Shown here: positions 23,448 to 31,348 of the stretch, in pieces | Position numbering within the stretch: position 1 is the stretch's first letter | Layout: each line of letters begins with the position of its first letter | Source of the DNA: Streptomyces roseochromogenus subsp. oscitans DS 12.976 | GTDB lineage: Bacteria; Actinomycetota; Actinomycetes; Streptomycetales; Streptomycetaceae | Length of the DNA: 55,110 bases | Direction: 5' to 3' | Assembly: GCF_000497445.1 (NCBI RefSeq) | Contig: NZ_CM002285.1 | Coordinates: 4,858,250 to 4,913,359 of the forward strand | The notes under the pieces: generated by a model | Databases searched by the model: none | What the model was told of the DNA's origin: nothing | Seen by the model: only the letters and a program-made list of their open reading frames with translations | Position numbers and translations under genes: made by a program

Positions 23448-24005
23448 TCAGCGGACGGTCTCCAGCACCTCCGAGGCGCCCAGAGCCTCGGCGATCGAGC
23501 TCAGCGCGTCGTCGGCGTCCAGGGCGCGCAGCTCCTTCTCGCTGATGCCCAGGTCGTCGAGGATCTGGCTGTCGCCCACCGGGCTGTGCGGGACCGCGTC
23601 GGCGGCGGCGCTCTCCTCGTCGTCCTCGTCGGACTCGGACTCGCCGTCCTCCGTGCCGTCGAGGTCCAGGGAGTCCAGGTCGTCGACGTCGTCGGCGCCC
23701 GGCTCCCGGCCGAGCAGTTCGTCGGTGAGCAGCAGCTCGCCGTACGCGCTGCGCTGGGCTGCGGCCGCGTCCGAGACGTAGATGCGAGGGTCGTCCTCGC
23801 CGTCCACGCGGACGACACCGAACCAGGCGTCCTCCTGCTCGATCAGGACGAGCACCGTGTCCTCTTCGGGAGAGGCTTCCCGGGCCAGGTCGGCCAGATC
23901 CGACAGGGTTTCCACATCGTCGAGCTCTGTGTCGCTCGCTTCCCACCCGTCTTCGGTGCGCGCGAGCAGTGCGGCGAAGTACACCGTGACTCTCCCACTG
24001 GTCAT
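23448..24005 (-). CDS. tRNA adenosine deaminase-associated protein
   Basis: 185 residues from the ATG at 24005 ('MTSGRVTVYFAALLARTEDGW'). An N-terminal alpha/beta part ('LVLIEQEDAWFGVVRVDGED', 'IYVSDAAAAQRSAYGELLL') is followed by a strongly acidic Asp/Glu/Ser segment (about 125-150) and an Ala/Asp-rich C-terminus with 'ILDDLGISEKELRALDADDAL'. It matches the actinobacterial family named only for its place beside tadA. The gene is upstream of tadA on the same strand, and the two are presumably one operon. Molecular role unknown. Confidence 0.88.
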   Translation of the reverse strand: MTSGRVTVYFAALLARTEDGWEASDTELDDVETLSDLADLAREASPEEDTVLVLIEQEDAWFGVVRVDGEDDPRIYVSDAAAAQRSAYGELLLTDELLGREPGADDVDDLDSLDLDGTEDGESESDEDDEESAAADAVPHSPVGDSQILDDLGISEKELRALDADDALSSIAEALGASEVLETVR

Positions 24006-24319
24006 AGGCGTGCCGGTTGGAGGTCCCCCCGGCGGAGGTACTTGGGCGGAGAGAGCTGGGCTCCGAGCCCCGCCCACTCGGAATCGTGGCAGAAACAAGG
24101 CTCACAGGGGACGTCTTCGGCTCCCTGTGTCTGGCTGTTTCGATCGTGGATCTGTCATCGACGCAACCAACCGCTCGTTCCCGCCACCTGCGGATCGTAC
24201 GCGGATTTGCCACTCACTCACGCACGCCCACCACGCAAACTCCGCTACGGGCGTGGATCTTCCTCACCCAGAACTTTTCTTACCGGGCCTTGCCCAAGCG
24301 CTTTCCCCCTTCAGGCGGC
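24006..24319. other. Non-coding gap between tadA-associated gene and small basic protein gene
   Basis: About 310 bases with scattered stops in all frames and lower GC than the neighbours, notably at 24085-24270. It must hold the promoter of the tadA operon. I see no hairpin, RNA gene or credible reading frame. Confidence 0.5.
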
Positions 24320-24562
24320 CTACCAGCGGAACGTCCGCATGCGCATCGCGTGCCGCAGCCGGGCGGCCTTGGCGCGCCGCGGCTGGACCCGCGCGCGCAG
24401 CTCACGGGCCTCGGCGAGGTCACGCAGGAACTGGGCGCGCCGTCGCCGTCGCTCGGCATCCGTCTCGGGTTCGCCGGCCCCGCGTATCGCGGGCTCGCCG
24501 GTGGCCGCGGCGTCTTCGGCGTCCCCGGGCGAGTGCTCCGGAAGGTCAGGCAGGTCAGGCAC
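24320..24562 (-). CDS. Small Arg-rich protein (80 aa)
   Basis: From GTG 24562, behind GGGGTGG. The sequence starts 'VPDLPDLPEHSPGDAED' and ends with a highly basic helix 'RRRRRAQFLRDLAEARELRA' followed by 'VQPRRAKAARLRHAMRMRTF'. The mix of an acidic N-terminus and basic helical C-terminus, together with strong coding bias, argues for a real gene. I recall similar small proteins in Streptomyces near upp. It is divergent from upp, with 93 bases between starts. Nucleic-acid binding is a guess from charge only. Confidence 0.62.
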   Translation of the reverse strand: MPDLPDLPEHSPGDAEDAAATGEPAIRGAGEPETDAERRRRRAQFLRDLAEARELRARVQPRRAKAARLRHAMRMRTFRW

Positions 24563-24655
24563 GTCACACCACCCCAGTCCGTCCTCCCACTTTCCCTCGG
24601 ATGGGCGGTTTGACGCCAGCACCAGGGGGTCCTGAGCGCAGGTACCGTTATGGGC

Positions 24656-25291
24656 ATGCGTCTCCACGTCGTCGACCACCCCCTGGTCGCCCACAAGCTC
24701 ACCACGCTGCGCGACCAGCGCACCGACTCCGCGACCTTCCGGCGGCTCGCCGACGAACTGGTCACCCTGCTCGCCTATGAGGCCACGCGGGACGTGCGCA
24801 CCGAGGCCGTCGACATCCAGACCCCGGTCGCGCGGACGACCGGCGTCAAGCTCGCCCGCCCCCGTCCGCTGGTCGTGCCGATCCTGCGCGCCGGCCTCGG
24901 CATGCTGGACGGCATGGTCCGGCTGCTGCCGACCGCCGAGGTCGGCTTCCTGGGCATGGTCCGCAACGAGGAGACGCTGCAGGCCTCCACGTACGCCTCG
25001 CGTATGCCGGAGGACCTCTCGGGCCGCCAGGTGTACGTCCTGGACCCGATGCTGGCCACGGGGGGCACGCTGGTCGCGGCGATCCAGGAGCTGATCAAGC
25101 GGGGGGCCGACGACGTGACCGCGGTGGTGCTCCTGGCCGCGCCCGAGGGCGTCGAGGTCATGGAGCGGGAGCTGGCGGGGACGCCGGTGACGGTGGTGAC
25201 GGCCGCGGTGGACGACCACCTCAATGAGCACGGATACATCGTGCCGGGGCTGGGGGATGCGGGGGATCGCCTCTACGGGGCGGCTGAATAG
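24656..25291 (+). CDS. upp: Uracil phosphoribosyltransferase
   Basis: 211 residues from the ATG at 24656, the start used by homologues; ATG 24650 adds two residues and has a closer AGG. Enzyme: uracil + PRPP gives UMP + diphosphate (pyrimidine salvage, cytosol). Family landmarks: '[14 protein letters not shown]', '[18 protein letters not shown]', the PRPP loop '[14 protein letters not shown]' and the uracil-binding C-terminus '[18 protein letters not shown]'. It is complete and of normal length. It converges on the LytR_C gene; a weak GC-rich hairpin near 25304-25330 may stop both transcripts. Confidence 0.97.
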   Translation: MRLHVVDHPLVAHKLTTLRDQRTDSATFRRLADELVTLLAYEATRDVRTEAVDIQTPVARTTGVKLARPRPLVVPILRAGLGMLDGMVRLLPTAEVGFLGMVRNEETLQASTYASRMPEDLSGRQVYVLDPMLATGGTLVAAIQELIKRGADDVTAVVLLAAPEGVEVMERELAGTPVTVVTAAVDDHLNEHGYIVPGLGDAGDRLYGAAE

Positions 25292-25346
25292 AGCTTTGCG
25301 CCTGCCGGGGTGCGGGCTTTTCGCCCCGCGCCTCTTGGGGTGCTGG

Positions 25347-25982
25347 TCAGCAGCTCTTCTGCGGAGGAGCCGTCGGCTTCGCGGCGGTCAAGGCTGTCAG
25401 GGCCTGGTTGGCGGCTGTCGGCTGGGTCAGGCCCTTGAAGGTGTCGCCGAGGATGAGGTCGAGGTCAGGGCCCTTGCGGGTGGCGTCGGTGCGCTGTTGG
25501 GCGCCGGCCAGCTGGGTGCCCAGGACCGCCAGTGAGGTGTTCTGGGCCGAGGGCGGGCCGAGCAGGAGCCCGGCGTTCTTCACCTTCTTGTCGAAGTCTT
25601 TGCTCGCGTTGCCCACGTCGCCGATCTTGAAGCCGCGTTTCTTGAGCGCGTCCGCGGTGTCCTTGGCGAGGCCGGTGCGGCCCGTGGCGTTGTAGACGTT
25701 CACGGTGATCTCGCCCGGCTTGGGCAGGGCCGTGCCCCTGGGCGCCGTCGCGGCCCTGGTCCGGCAGTCCTCCTTGGTGCCGGCGGCGGTCGTCTTCTCG
25801 GTGCCGCCTGTGAAGACGTCGATGAGCTGCAGGGCGCCCCAGCCGATCAGGCCGAGCACGGCGACGGACGCCACCACGGCGGCCACGAGCCTGCCGCGTC
25901 GGCGCGGCGGACGCATCCGAGGGTATTTGTCCCCCGTGATCCGGTACTGGCCGCCCATGCCGGGGGGAGTCAGCATGCTCAT
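25347..25982 (-). CDS. Membrane-anchored LytR C-terminal domain protein
   Basis: 211 residues. A short cytosolic N-terminus with a basic stretch ('RPPRRRGR') precedes one membrane helix (about 32-53, 'LVAAVVASVAVLGLIGWGAL'). The extracytoplasmic LytR_C domain follows: 'EITVNVYNATGRTGLAKDTADALKKRGF', seen in 'VNVYNATGRTGLA' and 'LKKRGFKIGDVGNA', later 'DLDLILGDTFKGL'. The LCP catalytic domain is absent, so it is not itself a ligase of wall polymers. The two cysteines (near residue 73 and the C-terminal residue) could pair. Likely a cell-envelope accessory protein. Confidence 0.88.
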   Translation of the reverse strand: MSMLTPPGMGGQYRITGDKYPRMRPPRRRGRLVAAVVASVAVLGLIGWGALQLIDVFTGGTEKTTAAGTKEDCRTRAATAPRGTALPKPGEITVNVYNATGRTGLAKDTADALKKRGFKIGDVGNASKDFDKKVKNAGLLLGPPSAQNTSLAVLGTQLAGAQQRTDATRKGPDLDLILGDTFKGLTQPTAANQALTALTAAKPTAPPQKSC

Positions 25983-26087
25983 GGGCGCAGCGTAGTGCGC
26001 CCGAGCGACGATGCCTATTAGATGATCAGTCGATGCCGCTCAGCGGAACCCGAAAGGGTCAAGGGCCAACGGCCGTGTCGCGCCGGG

Positions 26088-26384
26088 TCAGTCGAGTTCG
26101 AGCACGCGTGCGTGCAGCACCTGGCGCTGCTGGAGGGCGGCGCGGACCGCGCGGTGCAGCCCGTCCTCCAGATAGAGGTCACCCTGCCACTTCACGACGT
26201 GGGCGAAGAGGTCGCCGTAGAACGTCGAGTCCTCGGCCAGCAGGGTCTCCAGATCGAGTTGCCCCTTGGTCGTCACGAGCTGATCGAGGCGGACCGGGCG
26301 CGGCGCGACGTCCGCCCACTGCCGGGTGCTTTCCCGGCCGTGGTCGGGGTACGGCCGGCCGTTTCCGATGCGCTTGAAGATCAC
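26088..26384 (-). CDS. Conserved actinobacterial protein with ParB-like DGxHR motif
   Basis: 98 residues: 'MIFKRIGNGRPYPDHGRES', 'VRLDQLVTTKGQLDLETLLA', 'VVKWQGDLYLEDGLHRAVRAAL', 'VLHARVLELD'. The protein is intact, and I recall it as highly conserved in Streptomyces, where it is often labelled a VapB-type antitoxin. I see no ribbon-helix-helix and no PIN toxin next to it. The 'DGLHRAVRAAL' segment looks like the DGxHR motif of ParB/sulfiredoxin-fold proteins, which fits its size better. Role unknown. Confidence 0.8.
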   Translation of the reverse strand: MIFKRIGNGRPYPDHGRESTRQWADVAPRPVRLDQLVTTKGQLDLETLLAEDSTFYGDLFAHVVKWQGDLYLEDGLHRAVRAALQQRQVLHARVLELD

Positions 26385-26498
26385 ACGGAAAGCCTACCGG
26401 TCAAGACGTTCCGGGCGCAGCCATGGCGGCGGAGTGTGACGCTTGAAAAGATGCGCCAAAAGGAGCAAATAGGCCTCTATCGGGGGCAGGGCGCCGGG

Positions 26499-26678
26499 AT
26501 GAGTGACAGTGAGACCGTCCCGTCCGCCACCCCGCAGAGCGCCGCCGCGCTCCCCGCCGGGGCGGGGAAGAGCGCCTCCGGGAGGTTCGGGGAGCCGGAG
26601 TTCGACACGGCGGATTTCCTCCGTACGGCCGACCGCGCAGGCGCTCTGCGGCCGTTGTGCACAGGCTGTGGACCGTGA
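26499..26678 (+). CDS. Possible small protein (59 aa)
   Basis: From the ATG at 26499 ('MSDSETVPSATPQ', then 'RFGEPEFDTADFLRTADRAG'); an in-frame ATG at 26451 behind no clear ribosome site would add 16 residues. The first 50 codons have a very strong third-position GC bias, while the last nine are looser ('LCTGCGP'), so the end may be frame-shifted relative to an ancestor. No family recognised. Low confidence. Confidence 0.35.
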   Translation: MSDSETVPSATPQSAAALPAGAGKSASGRFGEPEFDTADFLRTADRAGALRPLCTGCGP

Positions 26679-26766
26679 GCCGGCGTACGGGAAGCCGGAC
26701 GCCCGGTCGCGGCAGCCGGTGGCGGCTCCGCGGGCGCGGCCTCTCCCGCTCCCTGTCCGGCACGGC

Positions 26767-26796
26767 CCGGCGGGGGCGATGGGCCGCCCCCGCCGG
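26767..26796 (-). terminator. Hairpin terminator after the 40-residue gene
   Basis: A perfect 12-bp stem CCGGCGGGGGCG / CGCCCCCGCCGG with a 6-nt loop, 8 bases beyond the stop of the minus-strand small gene at 26804. Confidence 0.8.
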
Positions 26797-26803
26797 TGCC
26801 GGT

Positions 26804-26926
26804 TCAGCGGTTTCGCTCCTCGGGCGTCCGCTGCGGTTCTTCCTTCTGTTCCGGCCTGGGTGCCGTGGCACGCCTGGCCTCCGCGCGCACCAGGGCGCGC
26901 AGGACGGCATACGGATCCATGGGCAT
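26804..26926 (-). CDS. Very small protein (40 aa)
   Basis: Starts ATG at 26926 with AAGGAG seven bases upstream and ends TGA at 26804, followed by a perfect hairpin. Sequence features: 'MPMDPYAVLRALVRAEARR' then 'PRPEQKEEPQRTPEERNR'. It is a short helical segment followed by a charged, disordered tail. The ribosome site, codon bias and terminator together support a real gene despite its length. It ends a minus-strand series (HdeD gene, secreted protein gene, this gene). Function unknown. Confidence 0.6.
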   Translation of the reverse strand: MPMDPYAVLRALVRAEARRATAPRPEQKEEPQRTPEERNR

Positions 26927-26987
26927 GGCTGTGCTCCTTGCGTCTGACTGACCTTGCGCGGTGCCCTTTCGCGGGGGCGCGGGTCTG

Positions 26988-27308
26988 TCAGCAGCGCAGG
27001 ACCACCGTGCGGAGTAGGGGCGGGGCGTACGGCGCCCGGAGCGTGCCGGCGCACAGCCGGGCCGTCGGCCCGGCCGGTGCCGGGTCGGGGAGGGGCGCGG
27101 GGCGCTCGGGTGCGTCGGCCTGGTGGAGGGCGCTGTCGGGCGGCCGTACGAGCGAGTCGAGGTCCTCGTGCTCGAAGGTCTCGGCGGACAGGCCCAGCGC
27201 GGGGGCCGCCTGGGCCTGGGCGTGGATGCAGGGCACCCACAGGGCGAGGAGCAGCGCGAGCACCCGCAGCCAGGTCCGGCTGCGGGTGAGGCCCACGATC
27301 CCGCTCAC
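26988..27308 (-). CDS. Small exported protein
   Basis: 106 residues with a signal-peptide-like N-terminus ('TWLRVLALLLALWVPCIHAQAQA', cleavage expected near 'AQA'). The mature part is Pro/Ala-rich with 'FEHEDLDSLVRPPDSALHQ' and a C-terminal half containing two cysteines. I do not recognise a domain. It lies about 100 bases downstream of the HdeD gene on the same strand, and an operon is possible. Confidence 0.65.
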   Translation of the reverse strand: MSGIVGLTRSRTWLRVLALLLALWVPCIHAQAQAAPALGLSAETFEHEDLDSLVRPPDSALHQADAPERPAPLPDPAPAGPTARLCAGTLRAPYAPPLLRTVVLRC

Positions 27309-27405
27309 GGCAGGGGTATCCCCGGGACGGGCGGGGAGTGCAGCATGCGGGGCGCGATATCCGCCCGCGCGGCGTACGCGCGAGGCATGGGGTTGACGTG
27401 GGTGT

Positions 27406-28074
27406 TCACAGCGTCCGGGGGACAGCCTTGGCCCGGCTGCGGATGCTGAACGCGGTGACGATCTCGGTGATGCCCACGACGACCAGCCAGATGCCGGCGA
27501 CGAGGGTCAGCACGGCGACCGACCGGAACGGCGAGTCGATGAGCACGATCCCGGCGATGAAGGTGATGACCCCGAGGAAGACCTGCCAGCCCCGGCCGGG
27601 CATCCGGGAGTCGTGTAGCGCGGCCAGGGTCTGGGTGATCCCGCGGATCAACCAGCCGATACCGATCCACAGGGCGAGCAGCAGGATCGACTGCATGGGC
27701 CCGCGGAAGCAGAACAGCCCGAGCACGATCGACAGGGCGCCGCTGATGAAGGCCAGCACGCGCAGCGAGGTCGCCATGTGCGTGCCGAAGGCGGAGGCCA
27801 GCTGGAAGATGCCGCTGATGACGAGGTAGAGGCCGAAGAGGACACCGGCGGCGAGCAGGGAGGCGCCGGGCCAGACGAGCACCAGGACGCCGAGGATCAG
27901 CGAGGCGATCCCGGTGACCAGGACCACCTGCCAGGCGGCCTTGGACAGGGCGTGCAGGGGCCCTTCGAACGGCGGCTCGGGCTCGTGCCGTTCACCCGGC
28001 GGCGGCGTCGAGTGGACTTTCCGGTCGTCATACTCGCGGCCCCAGTCCGGACCGCTGTTCGGTGCCTCGGTCAT
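27406..28074 (-). CDS. HdeD/DUF308 family membrane protein
   Basis: 222 residues: a hydrophilic Pro-rich N-terminal tail (about 1-45) and six membrane helices arranged as three repeated pairs ('IASLILGVLVLVWPGASLLA', 'VLAFISGALSIVLGLFCF', 'VFLGVITFIAGIVLIDSPF'). The repeats end in short Gly/Pro turns as in HdeD proteins, which are linked to acid stress in enterobacteria. In actinobacteria the function is unproven. The protein is intact. Confidence 0.9.
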   Translation of the reverse strand: MTEAPNSGPDWGREYDDRKVHSTPPPGERHEPEPPFEGPLHALSKAAWQVVLVTGIASLILGVLVLVWPGASLLAAGVLFGLYLVISGIFQLASAFGTHMATSLRVLAFISGALSIVLGLFCFRGPMQSILLLALWIGIGWLIRGITQTLAALHDSRMPGRGWQVFLGVITFIAGIVLIDSPFRSVAVLTLVAGIWLVVVGITEIVTAFSIRSRAKAVPRTL

Positions 28075-28189
28075 GGTTCATGCTGTGACCGCGGGGGTCT
28101 GCGGTGCCATCGGGGAAGCCTGTTCGGGTGAAGTCCCGGGGGCGCCTTTGTGCCGGGGGCGACTTCGCATACCCAGGGGTGCGGGACTG

Positions 28190-28290
28190 CATCGATGTGC
28201 GGCTCCGCCGCGATGGGGGTCCCCCGCTCGAGCGCAGTCGAGAGTGGGGGAGCGACAAGCCGCAACGCACCCGCCGCAGACAGCACACCG
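28190..28290. repeat. Streptomyces-type intergenic palindromic repeat
   Basis: GC-rich dyads in the gap between the HhH-GPD and HdeD genes: TGTGCGGCTCCGCCGC with a later CCGCAACGCACCCGCCGCA, and GGGGGTCCCCCGCTCGAGCG facing GAGAGTGGGGGAGCG. This class of element is common between Streptomyces genes. No gene is seen in 28075-28305. Confidence 0.5.
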
Positions 28291-28305
28291 CACCCACCCG
28301 CGCGG

Positions 28306-28902
28306 TTATCGGCCCGACTTGCCGGAGGCCTTCGCCTTCATCTCCTGCTTGTGTGCCCGCACCTTGGCCAGTGACTCGGGCCCGGTGATGTCGGCGACGG
28401 AGCGGAAGGACTGCGGCTCGCCGTAGGCGCCCGCGGCCTCGCGCCAGCCCTGGGGTGTGACGCCGAGCTGCTTGCCGAGCAGCGCGAGGAAGATCTGGGC
28501 CTTCTGCTTGCCGAACCCGGGCAGGTCCTCCAGCCGCTTCAGCAGCTCGGCGCCGCTGCCCACGCTCCGCCAGACCTCCTCCGCCTCCCCGTCGTAGTGC
28601 TCCACGAGGTACTGGCACAGCTGCTGGATGCGCTTGGCCATGGAGCCCGGGTAGCGGTGCACGGCCGGCTTCTCGGAGAGCAGCGCGGCGAAGGCCTCCG
28701 GGTCCATCGCGGCGATGTCGTGCGCGTCGAGGTCCCCGGCGGCGTCCGCGCCGAGCCGGTCGGCGATGGTCCGGGGCCCCTGGAACGCCCACTCCATCGG
28801 GACCTGCTGGTCGAGCAGCATGCCCACCAGCGCGGCGAGCGGCGAGCGCCCGAGCAGCGCGTCGGCCTCGGGGTCCTGGGAGAGATGCAGGGTGACGTCC
28901 AT
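28306..28902 (-). CDS. HhH-GPD-type base-excision DNA repair protein
   Basis: 198 residues. 'PLAALVGMLLDQQVPMEWAF' and 'RTIADRLG' open the helical domain. The helix-hairpin-helix segment is 'LLKRLEDLPGFGKQKAQIFLALLGKQLG', represented by 'LEDLPGFGKQKAQIFLALL'. A Lys-rich C-terminus follows. In nucleases and glycosylases of this superfamily, the hairpin is followed by a catalytic Asp in 'V(D)xHV'. Here the corresponding stretch 'VTPQGWREAAGAYGE' has no clear equivalent, so the chemistry may differ from Nth/MutY. No Fe-S cysteine cluster is present. It should act on damaged bases in DNA. Confidence 0.85.
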   Translation of the reverse strand: MDVTLHLSQDPEADALLGRSPLAALVGMLLDQQVPMEWAFQGPRTIADRLGADAAGDLDAHDIAAMDPEAFAALLSEKPAVHRYPGSMAKRIQQLCQYLVEHYDGEAEEVWRSVGSGAELLKRLEDLPGFGKQKAQIFLALLGKQLGVTPQGWREAAGAYGEPQSFRSVADITGPESLAKVRAHKQEMKAKASGKSGR

Positions 28903-28956
28903 GTGTCGATGATCGCCCGGCCGCGCGCCCGGCGCAGCCGGGCTACCCCGCCCCTG

Positions 28957-28985
28957 TTCTGTCCCCTCCGCCTCTCGCGTACGAT
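28957..28985 (+). promoter_or_regulatory. Probable promoter of the iron-box operon
   Basis: TTCTGT (28957-28962), a 17-base spacer and TACGAT (28980-28985). Transcription would start near 28992, just ahead of the iron box at 29001. Confidence 0.45.
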
Positions 28986-29000
28986 CCCTTCACAGGAAAG

Positions 29001-29019
29001 TTAGGCAAGGCTAACCTAA
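29001..29019. promoter_or_regulatory. Iron box (DmdR/IdeR operator)
   Basis: TTAGGCAAGGCTAACCTAA differs at two positions from the 19-base DmdR/IdeR consensus TTAGGTTAGGCTAACCTAA and keeps its dyad outer arms. It sits directly downstream of a candidate promoter and 19 bases before the penicillin-acylase start, where an Fe(II)-bound repressor would block transcription. Confidence 0.85.
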
Positions 29020-29038
29020 AGTGGCAGAGGGGTTCCGG

Positions 29039-31348
29039 GTGACCATCGAGACCTACCGTGACGCCTGGGGCATCCCCCATCTACGGGCCTCCAGCGTCCT
29101 CGAACTGGCCCGCGCGCAGGGCCGGGTGACCGCCCTGGACCGTGCCTGGCAGCTGGAGGTAGAGCGCCACCGCTCCCAGGGCACCTCGGCCTCCTTCCTC
29201 GGCGCGGACGCCCTCTCCTGGGACGTCCTCGCCCGCCGGGCCCGCCTCGACGACACCGCCCGCCGCTGCTTCGCCGCGCTGGAACGCCGGGACCCCGAGA
29301 CGGCCGACTGGGTCCGCGCGTACGTCGACGGTGTCAACGAGGGCCTGCCGGCCGGTGCCCGCCGGGCGCCCGAATTCGCCCGCACCGGCCTCGGAGCCTG
29401 TGTCACTTCCCCGGCCGGGCACGCGACGCCTGGCACGCACTCCCCCAGAGGGGGCACCCGCACTCACCAGATGCCGCGCACTGGTCCGACCGGGGATGTG
29501 ACACAGGCCCTCACCCCCGGCCGGTGGCAGCCCTGGACCCCGCTCGGCGTCTGGCTCGCCACGCACATCCTGTTCGCCGGATTCCCCGCCAAGCTCTGGC
29601 GGGAACAGGCGATACGGCACCTCGGCCCCGAAGCGGTGGGCCTGTTCGCCACCGACGGCCCCGGCACCGCCGGCAGCAACGGCTGGCTCGTGTCCGGCGC
29701 CCGCACCGCCACCGGGCACGCCCTGATCGCCGGCGACCCGCACCGCTTCATCGAGGACCCCGGCGTCTACCAGCAGATCCGCCTCTCCTGCCCCGAGTTC
29801 GACGTCGTCGGCCTCGCCGTACCCGGCGTCCCCGGCATCGCCCACTTCGGCCACACCGGCACGGTCGCCTGGGCCATCACCAACGCCATGGCCGACTACC
29901 AGGACCTCTACCGCGAACGCCTGCGCCGCACAGGCGCGGGCATCGAGTCCCTCGGCCCGGACGGCCTCTGGCACCGGGCCGCCCGCCACACGGAGACCGT
30001 GGACATCGCGGGAGAGCCGCCTCTGGAGATCGAGGTGATCGAGACGGAGAGAGGGCCGGTGATCGCAGGGGGACCGGAGGGGCTGGTGGCCGGGGTGGTC
30101 GGAACCGAAACCGAAAGGGATCGGGACCCGGAGCCGGGTGCCGCCGACCACGACCCGCAGGCCGCCGGCGTCGAGGACGCCACACTGGGGCCACCCGCTG
30201 CCCTGGCCCTGCGTTACCCACCCCGCGTCACAGAAGACCTCGGCTTCAGCGCCCTCCTCCCCCTCCTGCGCGCCCGCACGGTCGCCGACATCGACCGTGC
30301 CCTGGACCACTGGGCCGAGCCCGTCAACGTCGTACAGGCCGCCGACACCACCGGCGCCACCCTCCACCGCGTCGCCGGCCGCGTCCCGGTCCGCGCCCAC
30401 GCCAACCGCCTCCACCCCGTCCCCGCCTGGCACCCCGGCCACGACTGGCACGGCTGGCACAAGACGCCGTACGCACCCGTGCACGACGGCATCGCCGTGA
30501 TGGCCAACCAGCGCGGCCTCGCCACCCCGCTCGGCGTCGAGTTCGCCCCACCGCACCGCGCCGACCGCATCCGTACCCTCCTCGACGCCCACCGCACCTG
30601 GACCGCCGACGCCATGCCGGCGATCCACACCGACACCCACCTCGCCTCCGCCGCGCCCCTCCTCGACCGCCTCGCCGCCCTCGACGCCCTCACCCCCGAG
30701 GCGGCCCGCCTCCGTGACCGCCTGCTCGCCTGGAACCGCCGCATGGACGCCGACAGCACCGACGCGGCCGCCTACGCGGCGGTGCGCGGCGCGGTCGTAC
30801 GCCGGCTCGCCGCGCACCCGGTGTTCGCCCCGCTCGCCGAACCCCCGGCCTACCCCGAGGTCCTGCAACCCTGGCTGGCCCTCGTACCGCGCATCGGGTA
30901 TGCCCTCGAACACCTGCTGCGCGCCGAGGAGTTGTACGGCATCGACCGCCCTGCCGTCGTACGAGCGGCCCTTGAGGAGATCGCCTCCGCCCGGCCCTCC
31001 GGCACCTGGTCCGACACCCACCGCCTCGCCGCCTGGCGCGCGCTGCCGGGGGAGTCGTACGACGAACCCGGGCTCGCCGGTGACCACGACTGCGTGCTGT
31101 GCACCTCCGCCGTCCCCGGCCTCACCGACCGCGCGGCCCGCGGCCCGGCCGCTCGTTACGTCTGGGACCTCGCCGACCGCGCGGGCAGCCGCTGGGTGGT
31201 CCCCTTCGGCGCCGACGGCGTCCCCGGCGCGCCCCACCACCACGACCAACTCCCCTTGTGGCACAAGGGAGAACTGGCCCCCGTCATCACCGACTGGAAC
31301 CTGCTGACCCCGCTGACCCCGCTGGAACACACCGAGGAACCCCGATGA
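29039..31348 (+). CDS. Penicillin acylase family Ntn-hydrolase, iron-box controlled
   Basis: 769 residues from GTG 29039, with AGAGGGG six bases upstream. GTG 29021 would start against the iron box with no ribosome site. The N-terminus 'VTIETYRDAWGIPHLRASS' and the auto-processing site 'GTAGSNGWLVSGARTATG' (catalytic Ser213 as new N-terminus of the beta chain) are typical. So are 'GDPHRFIEDPGVYQQIRLSC', given by 'DPHRFIEDPGVYQQI', and 'VAWAITNAMADYQDLY'. No signal peptide is seen, unlike most secreted members. Residues about 119-158 are a foreign 40-residue insert from a palindromic element. The gene overlaps the acetyltransferase gene by 4 bases. The iron control and partner suggest amide hydrolysis in siderophore making, tailoring or recycling; this is inference. 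Confidence 0.9.
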   Translation: MTIETYRDAWGIPHLRASSVLELARAQGRVTALDRAWQLEVERHRSQGTSASFLGADALSWDVLARRARLDDTARRCFAALERRDPETADWVRAYVDGVNEGLPAGARRAPEFARTGLGACVTSPAGHATPGTHSPRGGTRTHQMPRTGPTGDVTQALTPGRWQPWTPLGVWLATHILFAGFPAKLWREQAIRHLGPEAVGLFATDGPGTAGSNGWLVSGARTATGHALIAGDPHRFIEDPGVYQQIRLSCPEFDVVGLAVPGVPGIAHFGHTGTVAWAITNAMADYQDLYRERLRRTGAGIESLGPDGLWHRAARHTETVDIAGEPPLEIEVIETERGPVIAGGPEGLVAGVVGTETERDRDPEPGAADHDPQAAGVEDATLGPPAALALRYPPRVTEDLGFSALLPLLRARTVADIDRALDHWAEPVNVVQAADTTGATLHRVAGRVPVRAHANRLHPVPAWHPGHDWHGWHKTPYAPVHDGIAVMANQRGLATPLGVEFAPPHRADRIRTLLDAHRTWTADAMPAIHTDTHLASAAPLLDRLAALDALTPEAARLRDRLLAWNRRMDADSTDAAAYAAVRGAVVRRLAAHPVFAPLAEPPAYPEVLQPWLALVPRIGYALEHLLRAEELYGIDRPAVVRAALEEIASARPSGTWSDTHRLAAWRALPGESYDEPGLAGDHDCVLCTSAVPGLTDRAARGPAARYVWDLADRAGSRWVVPFGADGVPGAPHHHDQLPLWHKGELAPVITDWNLLTPLTPLEHTEEPR
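29393..29512. repeat. 120-bp palindromic insertion inside the penicillin acylase gene
   Basis: Arms 29396-29418 and 29486-29508 (23 bases, two mismatches; core CCTGTGTCAC / GTGACACAGG) enclose a second hairpin CCCCC-AGA-GGGGG (29441-29453). Homologues run straight from 'TGL' to 'PGRWQPW', so exactly 120 bases appear added. The flanks GGCCTC and GGCCCTC look like a degenerate duplication. The insert is in frame with no stop codon. Confidence 0.75.

Noticed and set aside
29021..29038. Upstream GTG start for the penicillin acylase
   Set aside because: It touches the iron box and has no ribosome site, while GTG 29039 follows AGAGGGG at good spacing.
29393..29512. Reading the palindrome inside the acylase gene as a transcription terminator
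   Set aside because: It lies mid-gene, and the protein frame continues with catalytic motifs downstream, so an inserted repeat fits better.
29081..31330. 749-codon minus-strand frame opposite the penicillin acylase gene
   Set aside because: Shadow of the acylase; Val/Gly-rich, no motifs, no ribosome site.
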